5,029 nt of DNA from DASQDN01 sp035630195 (GTDB lineage Bacteria > Acidobacteriota > Terriglobia > Bryobacterales > Bryobacteraceae), in NCBI GenBank assembly GCA_035630195.1, contig DASQLD010000370.1:1-5029 (forward strand), read 5' to 3'. Positions 1-5,029 of the stretch are shown here, in pieces. The stretch's first letter is position 1. The number at the start of each line of letters is the position of its first letter. Made by a program: the position numbers and the translations under genes. The notes under the pieces are model-generated. The model made no database searches. It saw only the letters and a program-made list of their open reading frames with translations, and was not told where the DNA came from.

Positions 1-170
1 CGCATCGCCCGGCCGCGCATCCAGTGATCCGGACACAGCGCGCAAAACGGCACACAGCCACACGCGAAGCGTCCGCCTTTCTAGACTTCATTCAAATCGC
101 GTTGTCGGAAACTGGCTTAACAGAATTGGTACAACGGTTGAGCGTGGTAGCGGTTGAACAGGCTGACCCA

Positions 171-1013
171 TTAGGGTTTGGCGTTATCGTATGCGAGGGA
201 CGAGGACAGCTCACGATAGGCATCGGTCTGCTGCTGAAGCGTGGCAGCCACCTGTTCTGCGGTGCTGACAGCATCTGCGCCTGCAATGAAACGACGTGGC
301 GGCTTTTCCTGACTCGAAATTGTAATCAATGCCTGTGCGAGCTTGACAGGGTCACCAGTCTGCTGACCGTCGTAGCCCTTCCAAAATTCCATTTGCTTCG
401 CTCTGCGCTCGTTATAGTCATCGATGGGCCGCGCTGCGAAATTTGTAGACTCCTCCGTGAGAAGTTCCGTTCGGAAGAAGCCCGGATTGACCGTGATGGT
501 GTCGATGCCAAAAGGTTCGACCTCGGCCTGCAGAGATTGCATCCAGCCCTCAAGGCCAAACTTCGGGGCGGCGTAGGCAGCACCGAATTCAAAACCGATC
601 AGGCCCGCAGTTGATGAGATCGTAATGATCAGCCCAGCACGCTGCTTGCGCATAATCGGCAGGACAGCGCGGGTGACGTTCATCGGGCCGATAAGACTGG
701 TCAACAGCTGCCGGTCCATCTGCTCTGGCGTCAATTCTTCAAAGAAGCCTGCATAAAAGTTTGCGGCATTGTTGACCAACACCTCTATGCGGCCAAACTT
801 GTCCACAGCTGCCTTAACGGCGGATTCAGCGTCGGCGGGCTTGATAATGTCGAGCGTCACGATCAACAGGTTGGCGGATTTTCCCAAGGCCTCGGCCACC
901 TTGTCAGGATTGCGTCCGGTAGCGACAACTTTATGGCCAGCGGCCAGAGCCGCCTTAGCGATATCCACGCCCATGCCGCGCCCGGCACCGGTGATGAACC
1001 AGACTTTGCTCAT
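171..1013 (-). CDS. SDR-family NAD(P)-dependent oxidoreductase
   Basis: This 280-residue protein is a classical short-chain dehydrogenase/reductase, a cytosolic enzyme that oxidises or reduces an alcohol/carbonyl group with NAD(P)(H). The Rossmann nucleotide motif TGAGRGMG is at residues 8-15 (G9, G13, G15). An acidic D55 follows the third strand, NNA is at 81-83, and the catalytic Ser134, Tyr147 and Lys151 (YAAPK) have family-typical spacing. Arg34 after the second strand (ATGR) favours NADP(H), which is an inference. The usual tetrad Asn, expected in a TNLxG-type motif, is Ser106 (TSLIG). Length is normal for the family, and a C-terminal extension of about 30 residues is Gln/Ser-rich. The ATG at 1013 is supported by GAGGAGA seven bases upstream. 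It is transcribed alone, with a promoter and a 27-bp inverted repeat upstream. Substrate is unknown. The family call is secure and the physiological role is not. Confidence 0.95.
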   Translation of the reverse strand: MSKVWFITGAGRGMGVDIAKAALAAGHKVVATGRNPDKVAEALGKSANLLIVTLDIIKPADAESAVKAAVDKFGRIEVLVNNAANFYAGFFEELTPEQMDRQLLTSLIGPMNVTRAVLPIMRKQRAGLIITISSTAGLIGFEFGAAYAAPKFGLEGWMQSLQAEVEPFGIDTITVNPGFFRTELLTEESTNFAARPIDDYNERRAKQMEFWKGYDGQQTGDPVKLAQALITISSQEKPPRRFIAGADAVSTAEQVAATLQQQTDAYRELSSSLAYDNAKP

Positions 1014-1020
1014 GTTTCTG

Positions 1021-1027
1021 TCTCCTC
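1021..1027 (-). promoter_or_regulatory. Ribosome binding site of the SDR gene
   Basis: On the minus strand GAGGAGA lies seven bases before the ATG at 1013. It is a near-consensus Shine-Dalgarno and fixes the SDR start. Confidence 0.8.
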
Positions 1028-1072
1028 ATAATGATTGCTTGACGGCTCCGTCGGTGGGTGAATTTTCCTGTT

Positions 1073-1101
1073 ACAATATCCCCGGCGCTTAACCTCGGCA
1101 A
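1073..1101 (-). promoter_or_regulatory. Candidate sigma70 promoter of the SDR gene
   Basis: Read on the minus strand, TTGCCG (bases 1101-1096) and TATTGT (1078-1073) are separated by exactly 17 bases, matching -35 and -10 elements at four of six positions each. The start of transcription would be near 1066, giving a leader of about 50 bases that includes the Shine-Dalgarno. The 27-bp inverted repeat lies immediately upstream of the -35 box (about -41 to -67), a position more typical of an activator than of a blocking repressor. Confidence 0.5.
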
Positions 1102-1106
1102 GTGCA

Positions 1107-1133
1107 TTGAACCGAACCAAGGGATCGGTTTAA
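1107..1133. promoter_or_regulatory. 27-bp inverted repeat, copy 1 (operator upstream of SDR gene)
   Basis: The plus strand reads TTGAACCGA, nine bases, then TCGGTTTAA. The two 9-base arms are complementary except at one position. The sequence is almost the same as the element at 3598-3624, differing at three of 27 positions. It begins 93 bp upstream of the SDR start codon and sits just upstream of the predicted -35 box. The size and dyad symmetry suit a dimeric transcription factor, but its family cannot be decided from the site alone. Confidence 0.65.
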
Positions 1134-1178
1134 CGCGCCGCGTTTAAACGTTTTTGCCCGAAACGTTTAACGTTTAAC
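1132..1178. repeat. Cluster of CGTTTAA / AAACGTTT palindromic repeats
   Basis: CGTTTAA occurs at 1141-1147, 1164-1170 and 1171-1177, the last two forming a perfect tandem of GTTTAAC. The self-complementary octamer AAACGTTT occurs at 1146-1153 and 1161-1168, and GTTTAAAC at 1142-1149. A perfect palindrome, AACGCG-C-CGCGTT, spans 1132-1144 and abuts the 27-bp inverted repeat. Several symmetric half-sites within under 50 bp look like a multi-site protein-binding region. It could serve the SDR gene on the left or an unseen promoter on the right. Confidence 0.5.
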
Positions 1179-1409
1179 TGGCTCTTTCCTTGGTGCTCAC
1201 CGAGCGAGAACACGCTTGAAGCGGTCTATCAGCTTACGGCCCATTCGCCCCGGACCATATCCTGGCCTTGGCCACCGCGTATGATGAATCGAAATGAAAC
1301 ACCGCTGGCATTGCCACCGTTCGGCGGCGACTGCGTACCATTCAATGAGAATATGGACCAATTAAATTGTTCCCCGAACCTCCGGTCCAAGTCCTTCGTC
1401 TAATAGAGC

Positions 1410-1781
1410 ATGATGCCGATAATCAGTGGACCATCCGTTGGATTGGAGGCCTCGACGGCCTACAAGACGGCATTCCAGTATTTCTCCGAGAAGGTGCGAA
1501 CTCTCCAACTCCTGAGGGTCAAACCAGGCGTTACACGGGCTGAAATCAAAGCCGCTATTCTTGGCGTAGAGAAAGCGCGCATTTCTTACACAAGAAATGC
1601 AGTGGCTCAACAGCTTCTGGATTCAACACCGAATAGTGGGCTCCCGGCGGGACTTGACTCGGCACCGGCATACACGTCAGACGTGGCCGAATTGCTATGG
1701 GATTGCGCTGGAAGACCTGAGGGCACTGCAGAAGCTGACTGGTATTCCGCCGAGGAAATCGTTCGACTTTCCCGCGATTGA
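1410..1781 (+). CDS. Small protein with C-terminal DUF2934-like domain
   Basis: This is a 123-residue ORF whose last 36 residues resemble DUF2934, a short domain of unknown function common in proteobacteria. The recognisable pattern is an aromatic/hydrophobic helix ending in W97, then G101-R-P-E-G105, W111 and A114-E115, as in the family signature LW..aGrPeG...dW..AE. The first 87 residues match nothing I know but are protein-like (TRAEIKAAILGVEKARISY). No transmembrane segment or signal peptide is seen. An in-frame stop at 1404-1406 precedes ATG 1410. There is no good Shine-Dalgarno, so start or expression is uncertain. It stands alone, 182 bp before the cupin gene on the same strand. The overlapping frame entered at 1597 is a shadow here and becomes real only from 1963. 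The domain match is by recall, not by search. Confidence 0.5.
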   Translation: MMPIISGPSVGLEASTAYKTAFQYFSEKVRTLQLLRVKPGVTRAEIKAAILGVEKARISYTRNAVAQQLLDSTPNSGLPAGLDSAPAYTSDVAELLWDCAGRPEGTAEADWYSAEEIVRLSRD

Positions 1782-1962
1782 GACTTCCATTCCTCAGGTA
1801 GGCGACATTGAGCTCAGCCACGGTGGACCAGTCGTCGGTAGCAATGTATCGCGAAGTGAACGTGTCGATTTGAAATCCAGCTCATGGCTGAATGCTTTTC
1901 TGCCTAGTGTTCACCGACCAGCCGGTAAAAGAGGTACATTGACATCGGATAGAGACGGTCAC

Positions 1963-2328
1963 ATGTATTCTGCCAAAGAGAACCTGCCCGTAACGTTGGA
2001 GTTACCCGGCGTCACGATCAGATCAACACCATGGAACGGGATGGCCGCTCTCTACGTGCAATTGGCCAAGGGATCAGATTTTTCCCCGGTCCTGAAGGGG
2101 TTGCCGGACGATCTGTGTCAATGCCCGCATTGGGGCTACGTTCTCAAAGGTACGCTGCATCTTCGTTATAAGGACGGACGCGAGGAGATTGCCCGCGTCG
2201 GCGACATGTGGTACACGCCACCGGGACACACGGCATGGTGCGACGAAGACTGCGAGTACATCGAATTTAGCCCAGAGCATGATTTTAATCACGTTATAGA
2301 TCACGTTCGAAAGCAGATTCAGACTTAG
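1963..2328 (+). CDS. Single-domain cupin protein
   Basis: This 121-residue protein has one cupin (double-stranded beta-helix) domain covering almost its whole length. Cupin motif 1 is CPHWGYVLKG (residues 54-63) and motif 2 runs from G80-D through YTPPGH (84-89). Cupins of this kind are small metal-dependent enzymes or ligand-binding proteins, and this subgroup has no assigned reaction that I know of. The motif-1 HxH pair is reduced to H56-W-G58, leaving H56 and H89 as obvious ligands, so metal binding may be altered. Cysteines at 52, 54, 93 and 97 are notable for so small a protein. I chose ATG 1963 because the family normally begins with a sequence like MYSAKENLPV. The frame is open upstream to 1597, but that part overlaps the DUF2934-like ORF and lacks similarity. 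The Shine-Dalgarno is weak (GGATAGAG). It is convergent with the DUF336 gene, 84 bp apart. Confidence 0.85.
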   Translation: MYSAKENLPVTLELPGVTIRSTPWNGMAALYVQLAKGSDFSPVLKGLPDDLCQCPHWGYVLKGTLHLRYKDGREEIARVGDMWYTPPGHTAWCDEDCEYIEFSPEHDFNHVIDHVRKQIQT

Positions 2329-2412
2329 CCAGACCACAACGAAAATCAGCCGCCGAACCGACTTGCCGCTTTGGCTCAAACGCGAGGCATAACGGCCGGT
2401 GGTAGTTGATGC

Positions 2413-2808
2413 CTAAAGCGCCGCCGCGCCAGCTTCAGCGACCGCCTGGTCTTGTTTCCCTAACCCCCCGCTTACACCGATGGCCCCTACCACCTCACCA
2501 CCGCGCTTCAGGGGTACTCCGCCGGCGAAGATCATTACACGTCCATCGTTCGATGCATGAATCCCGAAGAACTGGTCTCCAGATTGACTCATTTCCGCCA
2601 ACTGCGTCGTCTCGATATCGAACGCACGTGATGTCCACGCCTTCTTTATAGAAATGTCTATACTCCCAATCCAGGCCCGATCCATACGGACGTGGGCGAC
2701 CAAGTTCCCGCCGCTGTCCACCACAGCAACATTCATAGGCTGACCGATGTCCTCAGCCTTTCGCTCTGCGGCGGCAATAATTCTTCTAGCGTCTGCGAGG
2801 GTGATCAT
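2413..2808 (-). CDS. GlcG/HbpS-type heme-binding-like protein (DUF336)
   Basis: This 131-residue protein spans the full length of the GlcG/HbpS/PduO-C domain (DUF336), a profilin-like fold. Family marks are an N-terminal helix (ITLADARRIIAAAERKA), VVDSGGNLVAHVRMD at 29-43, an SIKKAWTSRAF segment at 53-63, GGVPL at 96-100, and the glycine-rich block VVGAIGVSGG at 106-115 followed by KQDQAVAEAG. Some members bind heme (HbpS), GlcG accompanies glycolate oxidase genes, and many sit in catabolic clusters with no known role, so a heme function here is not demonstrated. No signal peptide is present, so it is likely cytoplasmic. The ATG at 2808 lacks a clear Shine-Dalgarno. A TetR-type palindrome lies 40 bp upstream. 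It follows the SnoaL-like gene on the same strand, but a 274-bp gap with its own sites argues for separate transcription. Confidence 0.9.
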   Translation of the reverse strand: MITLADARRIIAAAERKAEDIGQPMNVAVVDSGGNLVAHVRMDRAWIGSIDISIKKAWTSRAFDIETTQLAEMSQSGDQFFGIHASNDGRVMIFAGGVPLKRGGEVVGAIGVSGGLGKQDQAVAEAGAAAL

Positions 2809-2847
2809 GAACTGAATAATCGCACGGTTGCTAATCCGCCAGTACAG

Positions 2848-2867
2848 TAAACGGACTGGCCCGTTTT
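2848..2867. promoter_or_regulatory. TetR-type palindromic operator upstream of DUF336 gene
   Basis: AAACGG (2849-2854), six bases (ACTGGC), then CCGTTT (2861-2866) form a perfect 6-bp-arm inverted repeat. It closely resembles the TAAAC..AC..GT..GTTTA layout of many TetR/AcrR-family operators (family knowledge). It ends about 40 bp upstream of the DUF336 start codon, where a repressor could block transcription. No tetR gene is in the window. Confidence 0.5.
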
Positions 2868-2935
2868 TGTTTAACGAGGACTCCGTTCCGTTGTCGCGCT
2901 GGCCGGCGAGACAATAACGTGCGTGCGAGTGCAGT

Positions 2936-2941
2936 ATTATA
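2936..2941 (-). promoter_or_regulatory. Candidate -10 box (TATAAT) upstream of DUF336 gene
   Basis: On the minus strand a perfect TATAAT preceded by TG is present. No good -35 hexamer is found at 16-18 bases. If used, the leader would be about 120 nt and would include the TetR-type palindrome. Confidence 0.25.
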
Positions 2942-3019
2942 CAGGCGCGAAGGCGGACGAATGCCCAATGTGGTCATCCAGAATGATCGTGACTATTGCT
3001 TCTCCAGAACTTCTACTTT

Positions 3020-3032
3020 GTGAAACTTTCAC
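3020..3032. promoter_or_regulatory. Perfect 13-bp palindrome GTGAAA-C-TTTCAC
   Basis: GTGAAA and TTTCAC flank a single C. The site lies in the gap between the SnoaL-like and DUF336 genes, about 50 bp after the SnoaL-like stop. It may be an operator for the DUF336 transcript. A short palindrome such as this can also arise by chance. Confidence 0.25.
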
Positions 3033-3082
3033 CTGCGCCAACAGGCCAGCGCTCAGTCATGTGCGCCGAACTGGTTCGTCCT

Positions 3083-3505
3083 TTAACTTGTTGCCGCCGA
3101 GGTTGTTCCCGCTACAACGTCTCGCATGCCAGCTGTGTCGACGGATTGTTCGAGCTTCGCTAGCTTGCCATCGCGCACCGTCCAGATATGTACCACTTGA
3201 GCATCCGTCGTGCGGCCAGTGGCCTTGTACGTTCCTCTGTACCGTCCCTGCATGACTATGATGTCGCCGGCGTCATGGAGCTTCTCGAAATCAATCCTGT
3301 AGCCGTCCCAATCCGCACCGGTCGGCGCAAATATCTTCTCCAGAATTTCTTGTTTGCCCGAATACGGTGCCCCGCGGTAAAACACAGAGTTCTCAGCCAC
3401 GACGAACTGGATGTCATCCGTCATGACGTCGAGCGCTGATCCGATTTCACCCCGTGCGAAGGCATCGTACGCCTGTCGCAACAAATCTACGTTCGCCTGA
3501 GACAC
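3083..3505 (-). CDS. SnoaL-like / NTF2-fold protein
   Basis: This 140-residue protein fits the SnoaL-like (nuclear transport factor 2 fold) superfamily, a cone-shaped alpha+beta barrel used by small isomerases, cyclases, dehydratases and limonene-epoxide-hydrolase-type enzymes. Visible marks are the N-terminal helix VDLLRQAYDAFARGEIGSAL (6-25), the DDIQFVV strand (30-36), the central VMQGRYRGTYKATGR hairpin (84-98), then VVHIWTVRDGKLAKLEQSVDTAGM (104-127), which contains the family's W.v.dGKi pattern and terminal D-T-A. Asp30, His106 and Asp123 line the kind of pocket used by relatives, but the catalytic set is uncertain. I place the start at GTG 3505, not ATG 3529, because AAGGAGGA sits five bases before it. 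The C-terminal tail is low-complexity Ser/Thr/Ala. The upstream 27-bp inverted repeat matches that of the SDR gene, implying shared control. The substrate is unknown. Confidence 0.88.
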   Translation of the reverse strand: MSQANVDLLRQAYDAFARGEIGSALDVMTDDIQFVVAENSVFYRGAPYSGKQEILEKIFAPTGADWDGYRIDFEKLHDAGDIIVMQGRYRGTYKATGRTTDAQVVHIWTVRDGKLAKLEQSVDTAGMRDVVAGTTSAATS

Positions 3506-3510
3506 AGTAT

Positions 3511-3518
3511 TCCTCCTT
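3511..3518 (-). promoter_or_regulatory. Strong Shine-Dalgarno deciding a GTG start
   Basis: AAGGAGGA on the minus strand lies five bases before GTG 3505. The upstream ATG at 3529 would place this sequence inside the coding region, so GTG is preferred. Confidence 0.85.
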
Positions 3519-3597
3519 AAGGCACGCATTCTATCTCACGCGGATACGGCCGCTCTGCAACGGTACGCAATCCATTCGCATTTTTGGAAAGTAGGCG

Positions 3598-3624
3598 TTG
3601 AACAGAACCGTGGGATCGGTTTAA
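3598..3624. promoter_or_regulatory. 27-bp inverted repeat, copy 2 (operator upstream of SnoaL-like gene)
   Basis: The plus strand reads TTGAACAGA, nine bases, then TCGGTTTAA, with 24 of 27 positions identical to the element at 1107-1133. The right arm is identical, and the left arm differs by one base that weakens the symmetry. It begins 92 bp upstream of the GTG start, against 93 bp for the SDR gene, in the same orientation. No strong -35/-10 pair follows it (a weak TTTCCA/TACCGT pair with a 19-bp spacer is the best seen), which would fit activator-dependent transcription. Confidence 0.62.
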
Positions 3625-3707
3625 AGCTCTGGGTGTCTGGCAATCCTTCCTTGCTTTAAAAGCCCGCATTTCATAGGCTCAGGCGTCCCGCGGTGCCCTA
3701 ATTTTAA

Positions 3708-3727
3708 ACAGTTCCCGGGAGAACTGT
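3708..3727 (-). terminator. Hairpin, possible terminator of the upstream HTH-protein gene
   Basis: ACAGTTC and GAACTGT form perfect 7-bp arms around six bases. On the minus strand the hairpin is followed by TTAAAATT, a poor U-tract. It lies about 140 bases after the stop of the gene at 3871. It could instead be a protein-binding palindrome. Confidence 0.3.
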
Positions 3728-3870
3728 GTTGCTGCTCTTGCAAAGGCTTGCTTGGGATCGGCATGCGCCGCACGTGTACAGCCTGGCTAGCCCGCCGCAC
3801 GGCATAAAACCAGCAGATGCCCACCGGCTTGCGTAACGGGATCTGCACAATGCGGTGAGTGCTACATCGC

Positions 3871-5029
3871 TTAGGATGCTTGTCTCTCACTCGCCCGAAG
3901 GAACTCACCCGTTCGCTGTTCCGCCCGAAGACGATCTCGCATCAGATGCAAAACAGCGTTTGTCTCGGCGGCCCGCAGCAGCACCATCATGTGTGGTCGT
4001 TGCTGTGCATTGTTGGTTCGCGTGTGAGGATTGATTCGCCGCTCTTCCTGAGCGAATCGCACAACAACCGTTTTTTTCCAGCCACATACTATGGAATTCC
4101 AGGCTTGCTGCTCAACCCGTAGAATCAATCCGACTTCCGCCTTCTGATCCTTGATGCATACGATAACGGCTCCACGGACAAAGTCGTCTTCGGTGTAAAG
4201 AGAACCGCTACTCCTGGTTACTGGCTCACTCGGTCCCAAGCTCAGGGGTATGCGTTTGCCTGTCAGCAGATCGGCAATAGACTCATCGATCTGCGCGCGA
4301 AGAACTCCATAGGAGGCCTCGCTGTATAGACCCGCGGCACGCGCCAGGCTCCGCAGTTCCTCCGTCGTGCCGTAAACCTCAGAAGCTCCCGAGGCGAGCA
4401 GCGCGACACGATTCCGATACGACGCGAATTCCGTCGGTAAATGACTTAAGACGGAGAGTAATGTTTGTGCCTCCCGGGTTAGGTTCCGGTCATGGCCGAG
4501 GCTCCTGTAATAGGAGAGGAGATAGCATTGCAGCGCGTATAGCAAACGGCGCCGACCGGCGCCCTCACACAGCCACGCTACCTGCTTGAACAATCTTCGT
4601 CGTTGAAGCTGCGTCAAAGGTTCTGCGACTTTGATCAGCCGGCAGATGTCCCAAGCGGCCACCTCTTCCCCAGTGCGGCCGCGCGAATGTAATCGACAAA
4701 TTCCCAGTGCTTCGAGACTTTCGCGAGGGCTGTGCAGGGACTGGACTACTTCTCCGATGCGCTCGGCTTCACTGGCATCGACGGCATGGATAGCTTGGCC
4801 CGTCGTGGAAATGCATCCCTGGCGTACCTTCCTGGCCAACACTGCCGCCGATACGCCGGTACGATCGGCGAGAGTGACAAGGCTGATCGCTGCACTCTCC
4901 CGGCCTAAGCGATCGCGCACAGCCTCGCGCGCTTCGTTCTCATCGAAGTAGATCGTTTTGCCGCTTCGATGAACCGGCCGGATGCTGGCGGCGGTCAAAA
5001 GACGGTTCAGCTTATAGCGGGATATTCGT
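3871..5029 (-). CDS. C-terminal part of a protein with tandem helix-turn-helix modules (possibly TniQ/TnsD-like)
   Basis: The frame is open from the right edge, so the true start lies outside. The TTG at 4998 is not needed as a start because ten sense codons precede it (ISRYKLNRLL). Of the 385 residues visible, 1-41 look like an excisionase/MerR-type winged helix-turn-helix (SRYKLNRLLTAASI, then the wing VHRSGKTIYFDENEA). Residues 48-85 look like a second one (LVTLADRTGVSAAVLARKVR). The rest is mainly helical and basic (QLQRRRLFKQ, GAGRRRLLYALQCYLLSYYRS), with no enzyme motif I recognise. Paired DNA-binding modules in the C-terminal half are seen in TniQ/TnsD target-selection proteins of Tn5053- and Tn7-type transposons, so that is one candidate. 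The N-terminal zinc-finger part that would settle it is not in the window. The coding evidence is good and the identity weak. Confidence 0.6.
   Translation of the reverse strand, partial: RISRYKLNRLLTAASIRPVHRSGKTIYFDENEAREAVRDRLGRESAAISLVTLADRTGVSAAVLARKVRQGCISTTGQAIHAVDASEAERIGEVVQSLHSPRESLEALGICRLHSRGRTGEEVAAWDICRLIKVAEPLTQLQRRRLFKQVAWLCEGAGRRRLLYALQCYLLSYYRSLGHDRNLTREAQTLLSVLSHLPTEFASYRNRVALLASGASEVYGTTEELRSLARAAGLYSEASYGVLRAQIDESIADLLTGKRIPLSLGPSEPVTRSSGSLYTEDDFVRGAVIVCIKDQKAEVGLILRVEQQAWNSIVCGWKKTVVVRFAQEERRINPHTRTNNAQQRPHMMVLLRAAETNAVLHLMRDRLRAEQRTGEFLRASERQAS

Larger units (their letters stand above)
1014..1409. other. 396-bp intergenic region between SDR gene and DUF2934-like ORF
   Basis: This stretch holds the SDR control region (1021-1133) and the CGTTTAA repeat cluster (1132-1178). 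From 1180 to 1409 I see no supported gene. A 40-codon plus-strand reading frame (1281-1403) has no recognisable domain and no convincing ribosome binding site. No transposase remnant or RNA gene was recognised. Confidence 0.6.
3506..3870. other. 365-bp intergenic region upstream of SnoaL-like gene
   Basis: It contains the Shine-Dalgarno, the second 27-bp inverted repeat, and a hairpin at 3708-3727. CGCCGCACG is directly repeated at 3766-3774 and 3793-3801. A 95-codon minus-strand frame (3621-3908) overlaps the end of the neighbouring gene, stops inside the inverted repeat, has no recognisable domain, and is not called. Confidence 0.55.

Noticed and set aside
1..91. Minus-strand 30-codon frame starting at ATG 91 and running off the left edge
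   Set aside because: There is no ribosome binding site and the Cys/Arg-rich composition is unconvincing.
24..614. 196-codon plus-strand frame opposite the SDR gene
   Set aside because: It is antisense to a secure SDR gene and has no domain of its own, so it is a shadow frame.
1180..1409. Remnant of a transposase or frameshifted gene
   Set aside because: All three forward translations were read and no family motif was recognised. Stops are frequent in two frames.
1908..1932. Possible third copy of the 27-bp repeat before the cupin gene (TTCACCGACC, then CCGGT)
   Set aside because: Only a few bases align, arm spacing differs, and it lies about 30 bp from the start codon, not about 92 bp.
1597..1962. 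N-terminal extension of the cupin frame upstream of ATG 1963
   Set aside because: It overlaps the better-supported DUF2934-like ORF, shows no similarity to known cupin N-termini, and the family's normal start matches 1963.
2329..2412. Bidirectional terminator between the convergent cupin and DUF336 genes
   Set aside because: No stable GC stem followed by a T-run is visible on either strand.
3708..3727. LexA box
   Set aside because: The arms are GTTC-N6-GAAC, the reverse order and wrong spacing for known LexA sites.
3621..3908. 95-codon minus-strand frame between the HTH-protein and SnoaL-like genes
   Set aside because: It has no recognisable domain, overlaps the end of the neighbouring gene, has no good ribosome binding site, and ends inside the inverted repeat.

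Overview
The window looks like a proteobacterial accessory region. A rhizobial-type alphaproteobacterium or a Burkholderia-like betaproteobacterium is the best guess. This rests on moderately high GC content (judged by eye), a DUF2934-type small protein, and a mix of small catabolic-type proteins (SDR, cupin, GlcG/DUF336, SnoaL-like) that is common in those groups. No rRNA, tRNA, CRISPR array or complete insertion sequence was seen.

Layout: bases 1-170 hold nothing I can support. An SDR-family oxidoreductase lies on the minus strand (171-1013) with a clear ribosome binding site, a plausible sigma70 promoter, and a 27-bp inverted repeat upstream of the -35 box. Bases 1014-1409 are mostly non-coding and contain a dense cluster of CGTTTAA/AAACGTTT repeats. 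A small plus-strand ORF ending in a DUF2934-like domain (1410-1781) and a single-domain cupin (1963-2328) follow. Two minus-strand genes come next: a GlcG/HbpS-type DUF336 protein (2413-2808) and a SnoaL-like/NTF2-fold protein (3083-3505, GTG start set by a strong Shine-Dalgarno). The 274 bp between them carry a TetR-type palindrome and other candidate control sites. From 3871 to the right edge, and running past it, is the C-terminal part of a minus-strand protein. It starts with two helix-turn-helix-like modules, and a TniQ/TnsD-like transposition protein is one low-confidence possibility.

The most informative observation is regulatory. Nearly the same 27-bp inverted repeat (24 of 27 identical) sits 93 bp upstream of the SDR start and 92 bp upstream of the SnoaL-like start, in the same orientation relative to each gene. 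These two genes, 2.5 kb apart and not in one operon, are therefore probably controlled by the same transcription factor, which is not encoded in the window. With the cupin and DUF336 genes between them, this suggests a small regulon for modifying or degrading an unidentified small organic compound. The substrate cannot be read from the sequence.
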